A stretch of 64,000 bases of DNA, from assembly GCF_004166885.1 (NCBI RefSeq), contig NZ_RCYU01000001.1:620001-684000 (forward strand), written 5' to 3'. The notes beneath the pieces are model-generated. The model was not told the DNA's origin and ran no database searches. It was given only the letters and a program-made list of their open reading frames with translations. Positions 39,033 to 47,932 of this stretch are shown here, piece after piece. Position numbers and translations under genes: made by a program. Position 1 is the stretch's first letter; every line of letters starts with the position of its first letter. The DNA comes from Streptococcus sp. bf_0095. GTDB taxonomy: Bacteria; Bacillota; Bacilli; Lactobacillales; Streptococcaceae.

Positions 39033-40307
39033 TTATTCTCCTTTCAGAGCATCAAATTTAGCTTTCATGGTTGGATTTTTGCGGGTCAATTTTTTGACTG
39101 ATACATCATCCAACTTATTATTAGCGAGGCGGAGTTGATTTTCTGATGTGGTGAGGAATTTCTTGACTTCTTCCATTCGCTTGATGGCTTTGTCGATTTC
39201 ATCGATGGCCTTACCGAAGTTGACGGAGGCTGAATTGTAGTTCTTAGCAAAGGCAACCTTGAAGGCGTCTAGATCTTCTTCAAAGTGGGTGATGTCAATA
39301 TTTTGCTCACGGATAAGTGCTAGTTCTTGCTTGTATTTAAGAGAGTTAAGAGCCGCATTGCGCAGGAGCCCAATGATTTGGATAAAGAACTGAGGGCGCA
39401 CCACATACATCTTCTCATACTCATGGCTGACATCGACAATCCCTGTGTTGAAGTAGTCGTTATCTGCCTCAAGCATAGTTACTAAAACGGCATACTCACA
39501 GTTCTTTTCCCGACGGTCCTTGTCCAATTCCTTGTAAAAATCAGCGTTCTTATGCTTCTTCTCAGTACCATCAGCTTCATTTTTCATCTCAAACATGATG
39601 GAGATAATCTCTACCCCATTTTCATCGCATTCGCGGAAGATAAAGTCGCCTTTAGACCCACGCGCAGAGACCTTGTTATCCTTTTCAAAATAGGCATTTG
39701 GGAAGGCAAAACTGCGAACCTTGTTGAATTCACTTTCCGCATACTGCTCCAGACTTTCCCCGACGGCCTTAGTCGACTGCTGGGCCTTGAAGTTCTTATA
39801 GAATTCAACTTGCTCATTTGCTGCTTTTAACTGGGCCTCATAGTTTTGTTTAACAGAAGTCAGAGAAAGCTCGTTTTCTTTTTCTTGTAAAAGAAGCTGA
39901 TTTTTGACCTGATCTCTTTCTTTCTCTAGATCAGACAGTGTTTTTTGGAGCTGATTCTCATGCTCCAAGCGCAAGGTGGCCAACTGATTTTCCAGCGCTT
40001 GCACTTCTTTTTCTTTCTCTAGTAGGCTTTGGCTAGCCGTTTGCTCCACCTCTTTTTTGGCCAATTCTTTTTCAGTATCAAACTGTTGAATCTGGTTTTG
40101 TAATTGGGCAATTTCTTGGTCCTTCTTGGCTAACTTCTCTTGTTGCTCATTAAGGGCCTTTTGCTCAGCTAAAGCCAACTCTTGCCGAATCCGTTCATGA
40201 ATTTCCTTGTCAAACTCTGCTGTCCGTACCTGTGATAAGAGTTCGCTGTATTGACTTTCATTGACTGTAAAAACTTCCCCACAGTTAGGGCACTTAATTT
40301 CGTTCAT
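39033..40307 (-). CDS. DUF2130 coiled-coil protein
   Basis: 424-residue cytoplasmic protein of unknown function. The N-terminus has a CPNCG zinc-ribbon half, then a long coiled coil rich in Glu, Gln and Lys (about residues 30-180), then a conserved globular region with KGDFIFRECDENG, IMFEMKNEADGTE and KNADFYKELDKDR. The E-x-K pattern and fold class recall RmuC/PD-(D/E)XK-like nucleases, which is family-level inference. It is coupled to the hydrolase downstream. Confidence 0.85.
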   Translation of the reverse strand: MNEIKCPNCGEVFTVNESQYSELLSQVRTAEFDKEIHERIRQELALAEQKALNEQQEKLAKKDQEIAQLQNQIQQFDTEKELAKKEVEQTASQSLLEKEKEVQALENQLATLRLEHENQLQKTLSDLEKERDQVKNQLLLQEKENELSLTSVKQNYEAQLKAANEQVEFYKNFKAQQSTKAVGESLEQYAESEFNKVRSFAFPNAYFEKDNKVSARGSKGDFIFRECDENGVEIISIMFEMKNEADGTEKKHKNADFYKELDKDRREKNCEYAVLVTMLEADNDYFNTGIVDVSHEYEKMYVVRPQFFIQIIGLLRNAALNSLKYKQELALIREQNIDITHFEEDLDAFKVAFAKNYNSASVNFGKAIDEIDKAIKRMEEVKKFLTTSENQLRLANNKLDDVSVKKLTRKNPTMKAKFDALKGE

Positions 40308-40465
40308 AGCATGCCTCTTTCTCTATTCTTAGTATATTATATCATGCCACCAGTAAAATCAAAACCAGCAAACGAAGCTTGCTCCTACTATTTCCCTCCA
40401 CAATCAAGTTTATGGCAATGAATAGAGTAAATGAGAGCATTTGAGAAAACAGAACGATGACCATT

Positions 40466-40750
40466 GAAACTTCCCGCCGTGAGAAAAGAGGCTGGGACAA
40501 AAGTCCTAGCCTCTCAATTGTCTTTGGATTATCGAGCAAGACGCAGTGGTTGAGTGGGCTCTACTACGCTGATTTTATCAGCTTTTACAACCCTACTCAA
40601 CTGTGCGGAGGTGGGACGACGAAATCGAATTCTAACGAATTACCGATTTCTGTCCCACTCTCTCGGTAGATTTGAGACGTTAGGCTCAAATCTAAGGTAT
40701 GGAATCCCAAAGGGAGTCGCTACCGTCCGTCCTCACCTAAGGGAAGTTGA
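40466..40750 (+). repeat. Structured repeat A, copy A3, with a family B element as arm 1
   Basis: The outer stem is AACTTCCC...GTGAG / CTCACC...GGGAAGTT. CTTTCC/GGAAAG of A1 and A2 is CTTCCC/GGGAAG here, a paired change. Arm 2 is AGATTTGAG / CTCAAATCT with loop ACGTTAGG, and arm 3 is GAATCCC / GGGAGTC. The place of arm 1 is taken by B2 (40485-40667). The loop (40678-40684) matches six of seven bases of the complement of CCTAAGG (40736-40742). Confidence 0.7.
40485..40667 (+). repeat. Structured repeat B, short copy B2, nested in A3
   Basis: Begins AAAAGAGGCTGGGAC and ends TTTCTGTCCCACTCTC, with the outer blocks AATTGTCTTTGGATT, CGAGCAAGA and GGAGGTGGGACGACGAAATC shared with B1 in reverse complement. 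The centre differs: here a stem GTTGAGTGGG / CCCTACTCAAC with an inner CTGAT/ATCAG hairpin replaces the larger multi-hairpin centre of B1. Confidence 0.72.
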
Positions 40751-40757
40751 TAAAAGG

Positions 40758-40790
40758 ACAAAACCAGCAAGCTAGGCTTACTGGCTTTAG
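40758..40790 (-). terminator. Terminator after pcrA
   Basis: AAAGCCAGTAAGC / GCTTGCTGGTTT stem with loop CTA, then TTG on the minus strand, directly after the pcrA stop. Confidence 0.75.
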
Positions 40791-40791
40791 T

Positions 40792-43077
40792 TTATTTCTT
40801 CTCAATCGGAGCGACACTGGCCAAGAGTTTCTTGAGCCCCACTTCTGGGAAGTTGATCTTGAGTTCTTGGGTGTTGCCACTACCAGATACTTCAAGCACA
40901 GTTCCTTCTCCCCACTTCTTGTGAAGGGCAATGTCGCCAATGGACCAAGCGACGCTTTCTTTGGCGCTAGAACGGTTGCTATTGCCAAAGGGGAGACTTG
41001 ATGACGTGAGATTACTTGGGGCTGCTTGTCTCTTGCGCTCTTGAAGGGCTTGCGACAGGCTCATGCCTTTTCCAAAGGTCGTTCCGCCTCCATTGCTATA
41101 AGAAGCCTTAAAGCTAGTGTTGGCAGGACGGGCTAATCCTTGGTAGGTCAATAAATCCGAGCTAATTTCATTGATGAAACGTGTTGGCCGGTTGTAGCTG
41201 GTCCGTCCAAAGAGCAAACGAGAGTTGGCATTGGTTAGGAAAAGAACCTTCTCTGCCCGCGTGATCCCCACATAAGCTAAGCGACGCTCTTCTTCCAACT
41301 CATCTGGATCCTCAGCCGCACGACTAAGAGGAAAGACATTTTCTTCCATCCCAATCAAGAAGACGACTGGAAACTCCAATCCTTTGGCTGCGTGAAGAGT
41401 CATCAAGGTGACTTCTGAAGTTTCTTGGGCCCCATCATCTGTATCGGCAATCAAAGCCAAATCGTTCAAGAAGCGACTCAGGGTTTCCACACCTGATTCG
41501 TCGTCGACGGTTTCCCCGTTTTCATCAAAATTCTTGGTAACAGATAGGAACTCTTGGATATTCTCGATGCGGGCCTGACTTTCCAAATTTCCCTGATTGG
41601 TTAGGGCTGTCATATAACCTGTCTTGTCAAGGACTTCTTCGACCAACTCTGTAATGGTCAGCTGGTCCAATCTTTCTCTCAAATCAAGAATGAGATTGGC
41701 AAAGTCCCAGATGGCTTGGGCAGCCTTTCCTTTGATGCCTGAGAGCATGATATTGGCTGAAGCATCCAGGAGTGAGGACTCTTGCATTTGAGCAAAATCG
41801 CGAATCTTATCCACTGTACCTGGCCCGATTCCCCGCTTAGGTTCATTGATAATGCGCTCAAAACTGATATTGTCACTGAGATTGGCAATCAAATTCAGAT
41901 AAGCAATGACGTCTCGAATTTCCTTACGGCTGTAGAACTTGGTGCCCCCTACCATGGTGTAGGGAATGTTGGACTTGAGTAGGGCTTCTTCAATGGTCCG
42001 TGACTGGGCATTAGTCCGGTAGAGAACGGCAAAATCACGGTGCTTGTAGCCCGCTTCGCGACTGAGCTCTTCAATGGTTTTAGCAACAAAAACAGCTTCA
42101 TCCTGCTCATCATTAGCCCGGTAATAGACAATCTCCTCCCCGTCTTCATTTTGTGTCCAGAGATTCTTCAGACGGCGGTGGCGATTGTTTTTAATGACAT
42201 CATTGGCCGCTTGCAAGATCGTCTTGGTCGAGCGGTAATTCTCTTCTAGGAGGACGACCTTAGCTTCCTTATAATCTTTCTCAAAGTCCAGGATATTCTG
42301 CATATCCGCTCCCCGCCAACCATAAATAGACTGGTCAGCATCCCCAACAACACAGATATTTTTAAAACGTGAAGCCAAGAGTTTGACCAACTGGTATTGG
42401 GCATGGTTGGTATCTTGGTACTCATCCACGTGGATGTATTGGAACTTCTGCTGGTAATAGGTCAAAACATCAGGATTTTGATCAAAAAGACGCAGGGTCA
42501 GCATGATCAAATCATCAAAGTCCACTGCTTCTGACTGACGGAGTTCCTTTTGGTATGCCTCATAACACTTAGCAACGATCTGGGTATACATATCGCCAGC
42601 CTGGGTAGCATAGGCCACTTCATCGATCAAGTCATTTTTGGCATTGGAAATGGTCCCCAAAATGGTCCGTTCATTCCATTTCTTAGGATCCAAATTCAAG
42701 GACTTCAAGATCCGCTTCATCAAGGTCCGTTGCTCACCTGGATCGACAATCGTGAAGTTACGGTTGTAGCCAATGTGATCCGCATCTCGGCGAAGGATGC
42801 GCACACACATAGAGTGGAAGGTGGCAATCAAGCAATCTTGGGTGGCTGGATTTAGCTGATAAGCCCTCTCCTTCATCTCTCGAGCGGCTTTATTGGTAAA
42901 GGTAATGGCCAAAATATTCCAAGGATTGACCATTTTTTCATCGATCAAGTAAGCGATCCGGTGGGTCAAGACACGTGTCTTACCGGACCCAGCCCCCGCC
43001 ATGATCAAGAGGGGACCTTCTGTCGTTTGGACCGCCTCTGCCTGGCGATCATTCATACCATTCAATAAAGGATTCAT
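40792..43077 (-). CDS. pcrA: ATP-dependent DNA helicase PcrA (UvrD/Rep family)
   Basis: 3'-5' DNA helicase for repair and conflict resolution, 761 residues. Motif I is [14 protein letters not shown], Ia [72 protein letters not shown]. The ATG at 43077 has GAGGAG seven bases away; one six codons earlier overlaps that site. The C-terminal domain ([18 protein letters not shown]) is the RNA-polymerase-binding tail of PcrA. Confidence 0.95.
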   Translation of the reverse strand: MNPLLNGMNDRQAEAVQTTEGPLLIMAGAGSGKTRVLTHRIAYLIDEKMVNPWNILAITFTNKAAREMKERAYQLNPATQDCLIATFHSMCVRILRRDADHIGYNRNFTIVDPGEQRTLMKRILKSLNLDPKKWNERTILGTISNAKNDLIDEVAYATQAGDMYTQIVAKCYEAYQKELRQSEAVDFDDLIMLTLRLFDQNPDVLTYYQQKFQYIHVDEYQDTNHAQYQLVKLLASRFKNICVVGDADQSIYGWRGADMQNILDFEKDYKEAKVVLLEENYRSTKTILQAANDVIKNNRHRRLKNLWTQNEDGEEIVYYRANDEQDEAVFVAKTIEELSREAGYKHRDFAVLYRTNAQSRTIEEALLKSNIPYTMVGGTKFYSRKEIRDVIAYLNLIANLSDNISFERIINEPKRGIGPGTVDKIRDFAQMQESSLLDASANIMLSGIKGKAAQAIWDFANLILDLRERLDQLTITELVEEVLDKTGYMTALTNQGNLESQARIENIQEFLSVTKNFDENGETVDDESGVETLSRFLNDLALIADTDDGAQETSEVTLMTLHAAKGLEFPVVFLIGMEENVFPLSRAAEDPDELEEERRLAYVGITRAEKVLFLTNANSRLLFGRTSYNRPTRFINEISSDLLTYQGLARPANTSFKASYSNGGGTTFGKGMSLSQALQERKRQAAPSNLTSSSLPFGNSNRSSAKESVAWSIGDIALHKKWGEGTVLEVSGSGNTQELKINFPEVGLKKLLASVAPIEKK

Positions 43078-43155
43078 CTCATACTCCTCATTCATTCAAT
43101 CGTTCTATTATACCACATTTTCGCCCTTTCTCCTTTTGGAAACAGTTGACATCAT

Positions 43156-43184
43156 TTGAATTTTGTACTCAAAAAAGCTATAAT
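43156..43184 (+). promoter_or_regulatory. mntE promoter
   Basis: TTGAAT (43156-43161) and TATAAT (43179-43184), 17-base spacer. The start codon lies about 85 bases downstream of the predicted transcript start, leaving a structured leader. Confidence 0.8.
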
Positions 43185-43206
43185 AAAGCCTTAAGAAGAA
43201 CGAATA

Positions 43207-43250
43207 TTTCCTCATCAACAACGACCCAAGTTTGTCGCTTAGGAGGAAAT
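43207..43250 (+). promoter_or_regulatory. Leader hairpin before mntE
   Basis: ATTTCCTC / GAGGAAAT form a perfect 8-bp outer stem with an inner CGAC / GTCG pair. The left arm TTCCTC can also pair with the ribosome site GGAGGAGG (43263-43270), giving two alternative folds. It does not show the conserved core of the yybP-ykoY manganese riboswitch. Confidence 0.45.
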
Positions 43251-43275
43251 CTACAGAAGTCTGGAGGAGGTCTAA

Positions 43276-44469
43276 GTGAATCAATCACAAAGTAATTTAA
43301 AACTAGCCGAACGTGGAGCCCTGATCAGTATTGTCGCCTACCTGATTCTTTCCGCAGCTAAATTAGCAACAGGCCACCTGCTTCACTCCTCCAGTTTGGT
43401 CGCTGATGGTTTTAATAACTTATCCGATATTATCAGCAACGTCGCCCTTCTCATTGGCATTCGCTTAGCCCGCCAGCCAGCTGACCGTGACCACCGGTTC
43501 GGTCATTGGAAGATCGAAGATCTAGCTAGCCTGGTGACGTCCATCATCATGTTTTATGTGGGCTTTGATGTCCTACGAGATACGGTTCAAAAAATTCTCA
43601 GCAGGGAAACAACTGTTATTGATCCTTTAGGAGCCATTGTTGGAGTTGGGTCAGCCCTTGTCATGTTTGCGGTCTATCTTCATAACCGCACTTTAGCCAA
43701 GAAAGCCCAATCCAAGGCCCTCAATGCAGCTGCCAAAGATAACCTGTCTGACGTGGTCACTTCTTTAGGAACCTCTGTTGCGATTGGGGCTAGCGCTCTC
43801 AACTACCCCATTGTGGACCAATTGGTGGCCATTGTCATCACCTTCTTTATCCTAAAAACCGCCTACGATATTTTCATCGAATCCTCCTTCAGTCTATCTG
43901 ATGGGTTTGATGAAAGTCTCCTGGATAAATACAAGGCGGCTATTCTGGAATTGCCAAAGGTCAGCCGGGTCAAATCCCAACGGGGACGAACCTACGGAAG
44001 CAATATCTACCTGGATGTCGTCATTGAAATGAATCCAGACCTCTCTGTTTATGAGAGCCATGCCATTACCGAAGAGGTCGAGCGCCTTCTCAAGGAAAAA
44101 TTTGGAGTCTTTGACATTGACGTCCATGTGGAGCCAAGTTCTATCCCTGAAGATGAGATTTTGGATAATGTCCTTCTCAAGTTAAAGACCTATGAGGAAC
44201 GTTTGCAGGCTCAACAGGAATACCAAACCCTCCTGGCAGACAACTTCACCCTCATCAATGAGTATGGCCAAGAAAGTCACAAGGAGGACCTGGTCCGTTT
44301 GCAGGAAGAACATCAAATTCCGTTTAAGAATTTCGAAATCGAATCCATCAGTCAAAAGACCAAATTGATTCGCTATGAGTTAAATAACCAGATCCACACC
44401 AGTCTCTGGCGGCGTCATGAACACTGGCAAAAGGTCTTTCACCAAATTACCAGTAAACAGGAAAAATAG
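43276..44469 (+). CDS. mntE: Cation diffusion facilitator, MntE-type manganese exporter
   Basis: Proton-coupled divalent metal efflux protein of 397 residues. Six membrane helices are followed by a cytoplasmic domain. Metal-site segments are VADGFNNLSDI and AAKDNLSDVVTS, with DHRFGHWKIEDLASL between. A long C-terminal extension after the CDF domain is as in the pneumococcal Mn exporter MntE, which it resembles throughout as remembered. The start is GTG at 43276 with a strong GGAGGAGGT four bases upstream. Metal specificity is by homology. Confidence 0.86.
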   Translation: MNQSQSNLKLAERGALISIVAYLILSAAKLATGHLLHSSSLVADGFNNLSDIISNVALLIGIRLARQPADRDHRFGHWKIEDLASLVTSIIMFYVGFDVLRDTVQKILSRETTVIDPLGAIVGVGSALVMFAVYLHNRTLAKKAQSKALNAAAKDNLSDVVTSLGTSVAIGASALNYPIVDQLVAIVITFFILKTAYDIFIESSFSLSDGFDESLLDKYKAAILELPKVSRVKSQRGRTYGSNIYLDVVIEMNPDLSVYESHAITEEVERLLKEKFGVFDIDVHVEPSSIPEDEILDNVLLKLKTYEERLQAQQEYQTLLADNFTLINEYGQESHKEDLVRLQEEHQIPFKNFEIESISQKTKLIRYELNNQIHTSLWRRHEHWQKVFHQITSKQEK

Positions 44470-44492
44470 AACTCTTTACCTCAATCTAACCA

Positions 44493-44532
44493 GAATAAAA
44501 AGCTACTGCAATTCCTTTCTGCAGTAGTTTTT
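44493..44532 (+). terminator. Terminator after mntE
   Basis: AAAGCTACTGCA / TGCAGTAGTTTT with a nine-base loop and T6 tail. The A-rich left side lets it serve the opposite strand too. Confidence 0.85.
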
Positions 44533-44558
44533 TGGTAAGAAAAAATAGCCCTTCCGGA

Positions 44559-45116
44559 CTATTCTTCTTCTTTAATAAAACCAAATTTATTTAGGGGGTA
44601 CAATCTGAAATCGACAACACCCTCAATCTGATCTGCTTGAATATAACCAAATTCACGACTGTCTTTGGTATTGTTGCGATCATCATTTAGAACTAAGTAA
44701 CTATGACTTGGTACTTTACCAGCCTTGGTTCCCTTAAGTTCTCTAGAGAAAAAATCATTTGTAAAATAATCGCCACTTGGGGCTGCCAAATGTTTGGTCT
44801 TCATCTTGTCCAAATATGGCTCTGCTGTAGCTACACCATTCAGATAAAAGACATCGTCCACATAGCTGACCTCATCGCTCTCTATCGCAATGACACGTCC
44901 AAGATATTGTTTCTCTTTTACATGATAGAGGACCAAGTCTGTTCGATCAATTTTCCCCTTTTTAGTCGCTAATACTAAATCATCTTTCTTAACGGAGGCA
45001 TTGGCCATTTGATCAGATACCCACAATGGTTGAAAAACAAATAGGCGCAAAGTAATGAGTACCAAGCCCAATATTCCAATGATGATAATATTCCGAATCA
45101 AATCCCTTTTCGACAT
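44559..45116 (-). CDS. Signal-peptidase-I-like membrane protein lacking the catalytic dyad
   Basis: 185 residues with one N-terminal membrane anchor (about 9-28) and an S26-type extracellular domain. The conserved regions are recognisable: IDRTDLVLYHV, YLGRVIAI and LNDDRNNTKDSREFG (boxes B to E). The nucleophile motif, normally SMxPT, reads VSDQMANAS here, and the general-base lysine before RVI is G73. S. pyogenes SipA, a pilus-assembly factor, likewise replaces both residues (Gly at the lysine site). Its position after pfkA-pyk is that of a sip gene in other streptococci. A chaperone-like role is inferred. Confidence 0.75.
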   Translation of the reverse strand: MSKRDLIRNIIIIGILGLVLITLRLFVFQPLWVSDQMANASVKKDDLVLATKKGKIDRTDLVLYHVKEKQYLGRVIAIESDEVSYVDDVFYLNGVATAEPYLDKMKTKHLAAPSGDYFTNDFFSRELKGTKAGKVPSHSYLVLNDDRNNTKDSREFGYIQADQIEGVVDFRLYPLNKFGFIKEEE

Positions 45117-45209
45117 TCCTATCCCCCCTTTCAGTTCATTCCATTATACCATTTTATTAGACAATAAAAAAGGCCCACATTCCCAAATTGTCAGAAATTG
45201 GTCTAAAAA

Positions 45210-45253
45210 GAAAAACCTTGCCTCCAAGCTTTTACGCTTAGAGAACAAGGTTT
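45210..45253 (-). terminator. Terminator after pyk
   Basis: Two-tier stem AAACCTTG / CAAGGTTT with an inner CTCTAAGC / GCTTGGAG, followed by TTCTTTTT on the minus strand. Confidence 0.8.
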
Positions 45254-45267
45254 GTTTATTGGTTAGA

Positions 45268-46773
45268 TTAACGTACTGTACGGATACGCATTGTATTTGT
45301 ACGAACAGCTTCACCAAGTGGCACACCTGCAACGATTACGATATCGTCACCAGATTGTACAAGACCTGCTTCTACTGCTTTACGTTCTGCGATTTCGAAC
45401 ATATCGTCAGTTGATGATGGAGCATCTGTCAACATTGGGATGACACCCCAGTTCAACATCAATCCACGCTCTGTCAATTCGTCGAATGTCAATGCCAAGA
45501 TATCAGCATTTGGACGGTATTTAGAAATCAAACGTGCTGTGTGACCAGTCTTAGTCAAAGTTACAACCAATTTGATATCCATTGAGTTTGTAGCGTCTTT
45601 AACAGCTGAAGCCATAACTTCTGTCTTAGAGTTACGTTCGAATGAATCTGAGTTCAAACGTCCGTATTCGTTAAGAAGAGTTTGAGCGTTCTTGTCGATG
45701 GTAGCCATTGTGCGAACAGACTCAAGTGGGTATTTACCATTTGCAGACTCACCTGAAAGCATTGTAGCATCAGTTCCGTCGATAACAGCGTTAAATACGT
45801 CTGATACTTCTGAACGAGTTGCACGTGGTTTTTCAGTCATTGTTTCAAGCATGTTTGTTGCAGTGATAACAACTTTACCAGCAGCATTCACTTTTGTGAT
45901 GATCATTTTTTGGTAAACTGGAACCATTTCGAATGGTACTTCGATACCCATGTCACCACGAGCAATCATGATACCATCAGCTGCTTCAATGATTTCATCC
46001 AAGTTATCGATACCTTGTTGGTTTTCGATTTTCGCGAACAATTGAACGTGACCGTTACCAGTTTCTTCACAGATAGCACGAACTTCGTTCACGTCTTTTG
46101 CAGTACGTACGAATGAGATCGCGATGAAGTTGATACCTTGTTCCAAACCAAAACGGATATCGTCGTTATCGCGTTCAGCAAGAGCTGGGAAAGGAATTTT
46201 TGTGTTAGGGATGTTGACACCTTTTTGTTTTGCGATCACACCGTCGTTTTCAACTTCAACGATGAATTCACGAGTAGCATCGTCTTTTTCTACAACACGA
46301 AGACCCAATTTACCATCGTCGATCAATACTTGGCGACCAACTTCAACATCATCGTAGATGTCAAGTGCGCCAGCAACGTTCAAGGCAATCACTTCACGAG
46401 TTGATTTGATACCTTGTTTAGTCGCAACACGGATCTTTTCACCAGTCTTGTATGAGTACTCTTTTGCATCGTCTTCGAACAATTCTGTACGGATTTCTGG
46501 ACCTTTTGTATCAAGAAGGAAACCAACTTTTTTACCAGCGATTTCTTCTGCACGTTTAACTGTTGCCATACGATCACCTTGTTCTTGGTGGTCACCGTGT
46601 GAGAAGTTGAAACGGAAAGTGTTGGCACCAGCTTCGATCAATTTAGCAATGTTTTGTGCTGAAGCTTCAACGTCAAGTTTTTCACCCCAATATCCATCAT
46701 CACCAAATTTTTTACCACCACGGATTTCTACCGCAGGACCTAAGGTTGCAACGATTTTTACACGTTTGTTCAT
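45268..46773 (-). CDS. pyk: Pyruvate kinase
   Basis: Final glycolytic step, phosphoenolpyruvate to pyruvate with ATP formation. The N-terminus is KIVATLGPAVEIRGGKKF, then NTFRFNFSHGDHQEQ, active-site IMIARGDMGIEVPFE and MLETMTEKPRATRSEVSDV, and a C-terminal allosteric domain. 501 residues. Codon use is restricted, as in highly expressed genes. It follows pfkA by 60 bp; the pair supplies the main ATP yield of fermentation. Confidence 0.97.
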   Translation of the reverse strand: MNKRVKIVATLGPAVEIRGGKKFGDDGYWGEKLDVEASAQNIAKLIEAGANTFRFNFSHGDHQEQGDRMATVKRAEEIAGKKVGFLLDTKGPEIRTELFEDDAKEYSYKTGEKIRVATKQGIKSTREVIALNVAGALDIYDDVEVGRQVLIDDGKLGLRVVEKDDATREFIVEVENDGVIAKQKGVNIPNTKIPFPALAERDNDDIRFGLEQGINFIAISFVRTAKDVNEVRAICEETGNGHVQLFAKIENQQGIDNLDEIIEAADGIMIARGDMGIEVPFEMVPVYQKMIITKVNAAGKVVITATNMLETMTEKPRATRSEVSDVFNAVIDGTDATMLSGESANGKYPLESVRTMATIDKNAQTLLNEYGRLNSDSFERNSKTEVMASAVKDATNSMDIKLVVTLTKTGHTARLISKYRPNADILALTFDELTERGLMLNWGVIPMLTDAPSSTDDMFEIAERKAVEAGLVQSGDDIVIVAGVPLGEAVRTNTMRIRTVR

Positions 46774-46833
46774 GATTTCTATGACTCCTTTTAAAATACA
46801 CTGTCTTTTTAGACAAATTTTAACAAATAAATA

Positions 46834-47880
<1,047 letters not shown>

Positions 47881-47932
47881 CTAAATGATTATAACACAAA
47901 GAGGCTCAAATTTCTCCTATTTTCCGTAGATT

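Larger units (their letters stand above)
40308..40791. other. Non-coding interval with nested repeats A3 and B2
   Basis: 484 bases without a gene. 40308-40465 is plain intergenic DNA; 40360-40385 holds a degenerate copy of the AAAACCAGCAA motif also found in the pcrA terminator. 40466-40750 is element A3 with family B copy B2 inside it. 40758-40790 is the pcrA terminator. Confidence 0.75.

Noticed and set aside
43185..43275. mntE leader as a yybP-ykoY manganese riboswitch
   Set aside because: The conserved riboswitch core loops are not found; only a simple hairpin is present. Kept as an unclassified leader structure.
45144..45332. Minus-strand 62-codon frame after pyk
   Set aside because: It is an out-of-frame run through the pyk terminator and the end of pyk, with no ribosome site.
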